From Toxoplasma gondii ME49 (taxonomy: Eukaryota > Apicomplexa > Conoidasida > Eucoccidiorida > Sarcocystidae), in NCBI RefSeq assembly GCF_000006565.2, contig NC_031476.1, positions 689,458 to 753,457 on the forward strand: DNA of 64,000 nt. The letters are read 5' to 3'. Below the pieces are notes generated by a model. That model did not search any database, was not told the origin of the DNA, and saw only the letters and a list, made by a program, of their open reading frames with translations. A program made the translations under genes and the position numbers. Of the stretch, positions 61,412 to 64,000 are shown piece by piece. Each line of letters starts with the position of its first letter. The stretch's first letter is position 1.

Positions 61412-63669
61412 AATATGTATATATATATATGTGTGTGTGTGAAGGAAGAAAAAATGCAGAAAAACACACATATTTAACTACATACATATATGTAAATATA
61501 CGTGTCGATCTCTGTCTGAAATTGTTGTTCTTGGTCAATTTTTTCTGAACATGTAAGGATGAACGGGCCTGGCTGTGTGCAGGCGATTTGTGTGCATGCG
61601 CTGTGTAAGGGTACCAGGACGGCGTTGTGAAACTTGCTTTCCGAATGACTGTGTCGCGAGGCGAAAACTTCTTGCTGTTGGAGCGCGTCTGTCTGTGCCT
61701 CTGTCTGCGTTGTTGCTGCATGCGTCGACCATACAGGAAGAGGACGGCGTCTTCGAAATCGGCGACGATGACGAAGGTCAGAGTTTCTGGGATCTTGTTC
61801 TTCGAGGTTCTCCCCTTTCTGTCCTGAAAAAAAGAGAGCAGACGAAAAGACGCCTAGGGCATCACTTTACTCAGACTGTCACATTCCCTGTCTGCATCTG
61901 GCTGCATTCACACGGATTCTCTCGAAACCGATGCATGCGCGTATACGCACATGCATGCAAATGCATTCATTGAGATCTATATTGACCTATCCCTGTCACC
62001 TTGTAAAAATGTGCGTGTTTGTATGGGCGCGTGGAGGCGTCTATACCTTTACATGCATGCACCCAAAAGCGGCGGCTTTGCCGATATAACTATATGAGGC
62101 GAGTTGTGTGTTTGAGACAGAGCCGCATTTTATGTTTTTTTCGTTTTTTGTTTATTAATTTCTCCCGCGAAAACTATGCAAGTGCTGCTGAGGTGGTTCA
62201 AAATTATCTGGCATATACTCGAAATCAAGCTGTACAGAAGAGAGGTTGTTTGTCCGAATGAAGTTATCTTTCAACAACTCTTTGGTGCTCAACGTCTTTC
62301 TTCGCCTTTCAAAACAGTTCTTCTGGAAATTGGGGTGTCTCCGCGCGCGTCGTTGTTTGCTGTCTCCTCTCCGTCGCGATTCCTCGTCTTAACAGAGGGG
62401 CCGCCAGGTACCAGGGAGTCCTGGACACTGAATCCGTGAGTGTGAACATTGTAGTTCTGCTGTATCTATTTATACAATTTTAAATGGTAGATAGGGAACA
62501 AACTGTCTCCAGTTTTTCTGTCTCTTCCCCCTGTCGCTTTCCGGTCATCGCTCTGGAGGAGCCTCCGGTGCGCCTCCATTTGTGGTTCCTCTCTCGGCTC
62601 TCTCGGCTGCATGCAGGCGAAAACCGAGGCACCAGTGGCTTCGGACCTGTCGAGCGCGTCGGCTCCGAAGCTGGTCAAGACCTCATGCTCATGATGAAAA
62701 AATATGAAATGTACATCCAGGTAAAAAACGTCGAAGGCGAGAGACACCGTCCAGTCCGTGTTTTCTCAAGGTACACCTCGGTGAATCCGTAGCTCTTGCT
62801 GCGTTTTTCACCTACATGCATGCGTTTATAGACGCATGCTCATGTGTGTGTATCTCTCTCTGGATGCATGCATTGAGACGAGCATGCGTGCATGCATCTG
62901 ACTGGTATTTTACATGACTGGGTCTGTGAAAATGGATGTACGCGTGGACGTGTATGTACGGAGAAAGGAAGAGCAAGGTGTGAGACGGCGTTGAACGATC
63001 GATCGGGGAAATTGGTTTGCCTTTTCTGTATTTTTAGGAAATCCAAAGCCTCGAGAAAGGATCGATCATCGACCTTGTGGAGGTTCAGAAACAAATTGGA
63101 GATCTCCAGGTGAGTCCGCAGCGTCACTCTGTTTCGTCTTTCTTCTTCGTTTCCTGTTTCTGATTTTTCTCCGATTTTTTATCGCTGAGAAAATTCCTTT
63201 CACGAATCCCCTTACAATGTCTCGTCTGTCAGGACGTTTTTAGCTGTGAAAATGCAAACGGATTCCCCAGGATTTTCGTTTTTTCACTTCTTTTCTCCTC
63301 CATTTCCGGGTCCTCCCCGTCTTTGATCTGCCACTCTACCGTCGTGACTTTTCTCTCCTTATTCTATTTTTTCCAGATTTTCGAGGCTCTGAAACTACGG
63401 CCGATCAAGCCACGATGGAGTTTCACCCTCTCCGAAGGTGTCGTTGCCAAGAATGCCGAGAAAAAGTCTCTGCGCTGGATGCTGCTGACGTTGCACCAGT
63501 TGATTGTTCTCGAGCCGCACTGCTCGGAGAAGAAAGCCGATCAAGACGAACGAGGAAGCGAAGCGGGTGAGAGAGTAGTTTTCTTGCAGAAAAAGAAGCG
63601 AAAAATTCTGCATAGTTCTGTCCAGATCGTGAGAAGCTGTCAACTCCATTTTCATGACATGTGTATTCG
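52551..63669 (+). CDS. TBC1D23-like protein: TBC-like, rhodanese-like and PH-like domains (3' end outside window)
   Basis: Exons: 52551-53985, 54434-54685, 54981-56046, 56628-56770, 57351-58883, 59408-59624, 60112-61261, 61737-61776, 62617-62720, 63038-63109, 63377-63669 and on. Phases agree, giving about 2100 residues so far; the ATG has a perfect GCCACCATGG context. Human TBC1D23 tethers endosome-derived vesicles at the trans-Golgi, binding golgins and the WASH complex. The TBC-like region (about 455-1010) runs through TGYVSNELWLELLGVK, FVKLYCRRFGCTY, LLFLARILLRFF and LESLIAYHLPFLGIHLHR to LWRLLVLSGEPAA and LVLLSLLSQQA. A rhodanese-like domain (about 1235-1480) has LIDCRTLEEVE and ends at VSHLLGGWA, with no cysteine visible at the expected active-site loop (KPVTVFAEDPSAEN), so it is probably inactive. 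The last exon starts a PH-like fold (LRWMLLTLHQLIVLEP). The first 450 residues are disordered with a Ser/Pro array. The exon could instead end at a stop at 63671-63673. Confidence 0.78.
53504..53800. repeat. CTTCTC-type codon array encoding a Ser/Pro tract
   Basis: Within exon 1 of the TBC1D23-like gene about 300 bp consist of TCT, TCC and CCT codons, ending in repeated CCTTCTCCTTCTTCC units. The sense product is almost only Ser and Pro (with a few Ala). The antisense strand has a long open frame of Glu/Gly repeats, which I regard as a shadow. Confidence 0.85.
59876..59940. repeat. (TA)n tracts in an intron of the TBC1D23-like gene
   Basis: Two TA tracts separated by AAG lie between exons 6 and 7. 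TATG-type repeats precede them at about 59720-59760. Confidence 0.85.
61332..61440. repeat. TAAATATA/(TA)n array, then (GT)n, in an intron of the TBC1D23-like gene
   Basis: Irregular TATAAATA units followed by TA tracts and a short GT run lie in the intron between exons 7 and 8. The array starts about 70 bp after the proposed exon 7 donor at 61262. Confidence 0.85.
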
Positions 63670-64000
63670 GTGAGGTCGGTCTTCATCTTTTCTCGAGTTC
63701 TTCCTCTCTCTCCATGTCGCTCCAAGTCTCGGTTTTCTTCGTTTTTCTTTTCCTCCCTCTCTCGCCTTTCTTCTCTTTGCCTTCTCTTCTTCCTCCTCCC
63801 TCTCCTCTTTCGCTTCTCCCCTCGCTCTCCTCTTCTCTCCCTCCTCTCTTTTCTTCGCCGGTTTCTGCTTCTTCTCGTTCATCCCCTTCTTTCTCCTTCT
63901 CCCTCTTATGCTTCTCTCTCCCCCTCATTCGCTCGTTCCTCTCTCTTTCCTTCCGGTTCTCTTTCTCCCCCTTTTGCTTCTCTATCTGCCCGATTTCCTC
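63670..64000. other. Strongly pyrimidine-rich intron or 3' UTR at the right edge
   Basis: The plus strand is almost entirely C and T from about 63680 to the end. It begins at a good donor (ATTCG/GTGAGG), so I read it as an intron with an exaggerated polypyrimidine tract leading to a further exon outside the window. If the preceding exon is terminal (TGA at 63671), it would be 3' UTR instead. Confidence 0.55.

Overview
The window looks like nuclear DNA from a coccidian apicomplexan, most likely Toxoplasma gondii or a close relative (Hammondia, Neospora). Genes are split by many GT-AG introns with long polypyrimidine tracts. Introns and intergenic DNA carry many (TA)n microsatellites, and TGCATGC words are frequent. 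I saw no rRNA, tRNA, CRISPR or prokaryotic-type operon. Gene models below were built by hand: exons were chained by reading frame, splice dinucleotides and phase, and recognised by family motifs.

Layout, left to right. (1) 1-2605: mostly non-coding, with one doubtful small minus-strand ORF. (2) 2606-17161, minus: VPS11, the RING-finger subunit of the HOPS/CORVET tethering complexes, 21 exons resolved and probably one short exon missed. (3) 17162-18734: shared divergent 5' region. (4) 18735-21711, plus: a compact FIP1-like polyadenylation factor. (5) 21712-25077: no gene seen. (6) 25078-29794, plus: a 949-residue coiled-coil protein of unknown function. (7) 29795-32155: convergent intergenic DNA rich in TA repeats. 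(8) 32156-42996, minus (5' exon perhaps at 43752-44162): a seven-helix membrane protein that I read as a member of the MLO family, best known from plants, here with a long Ser/Glu/Pro-rich N-terminal region and a C-terminal EF-hand region. (9) 44163-48578: no convincing gene. (10) 48579-48833, minus: SEC61 gamma, a single coding exon. (11) 48834-52550: divergent intergenic region. (12) 52551 to beyond 63669, plus: a very large TBC1D23-like protein (TBC-like domain, rhodanese-like domain, PH-like C-terminus), running off the right edge.

Functionally, VPS11 and the TBC1D23-like protein both belong to endosome/trans-Golgi vesicle tethering, SEC61 gamma to the ER translocon, and FIP1 to mRNA 3' processing. 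They are neighbours rather than an operon. The most interesting locus is the MLO-like/EF-hand protein, because plant MLO proteins have recently been reported as calcium channels and calcium entry is central to this parasite's biology. That identification rests on motif order and topology read by eye and needs a profile search.
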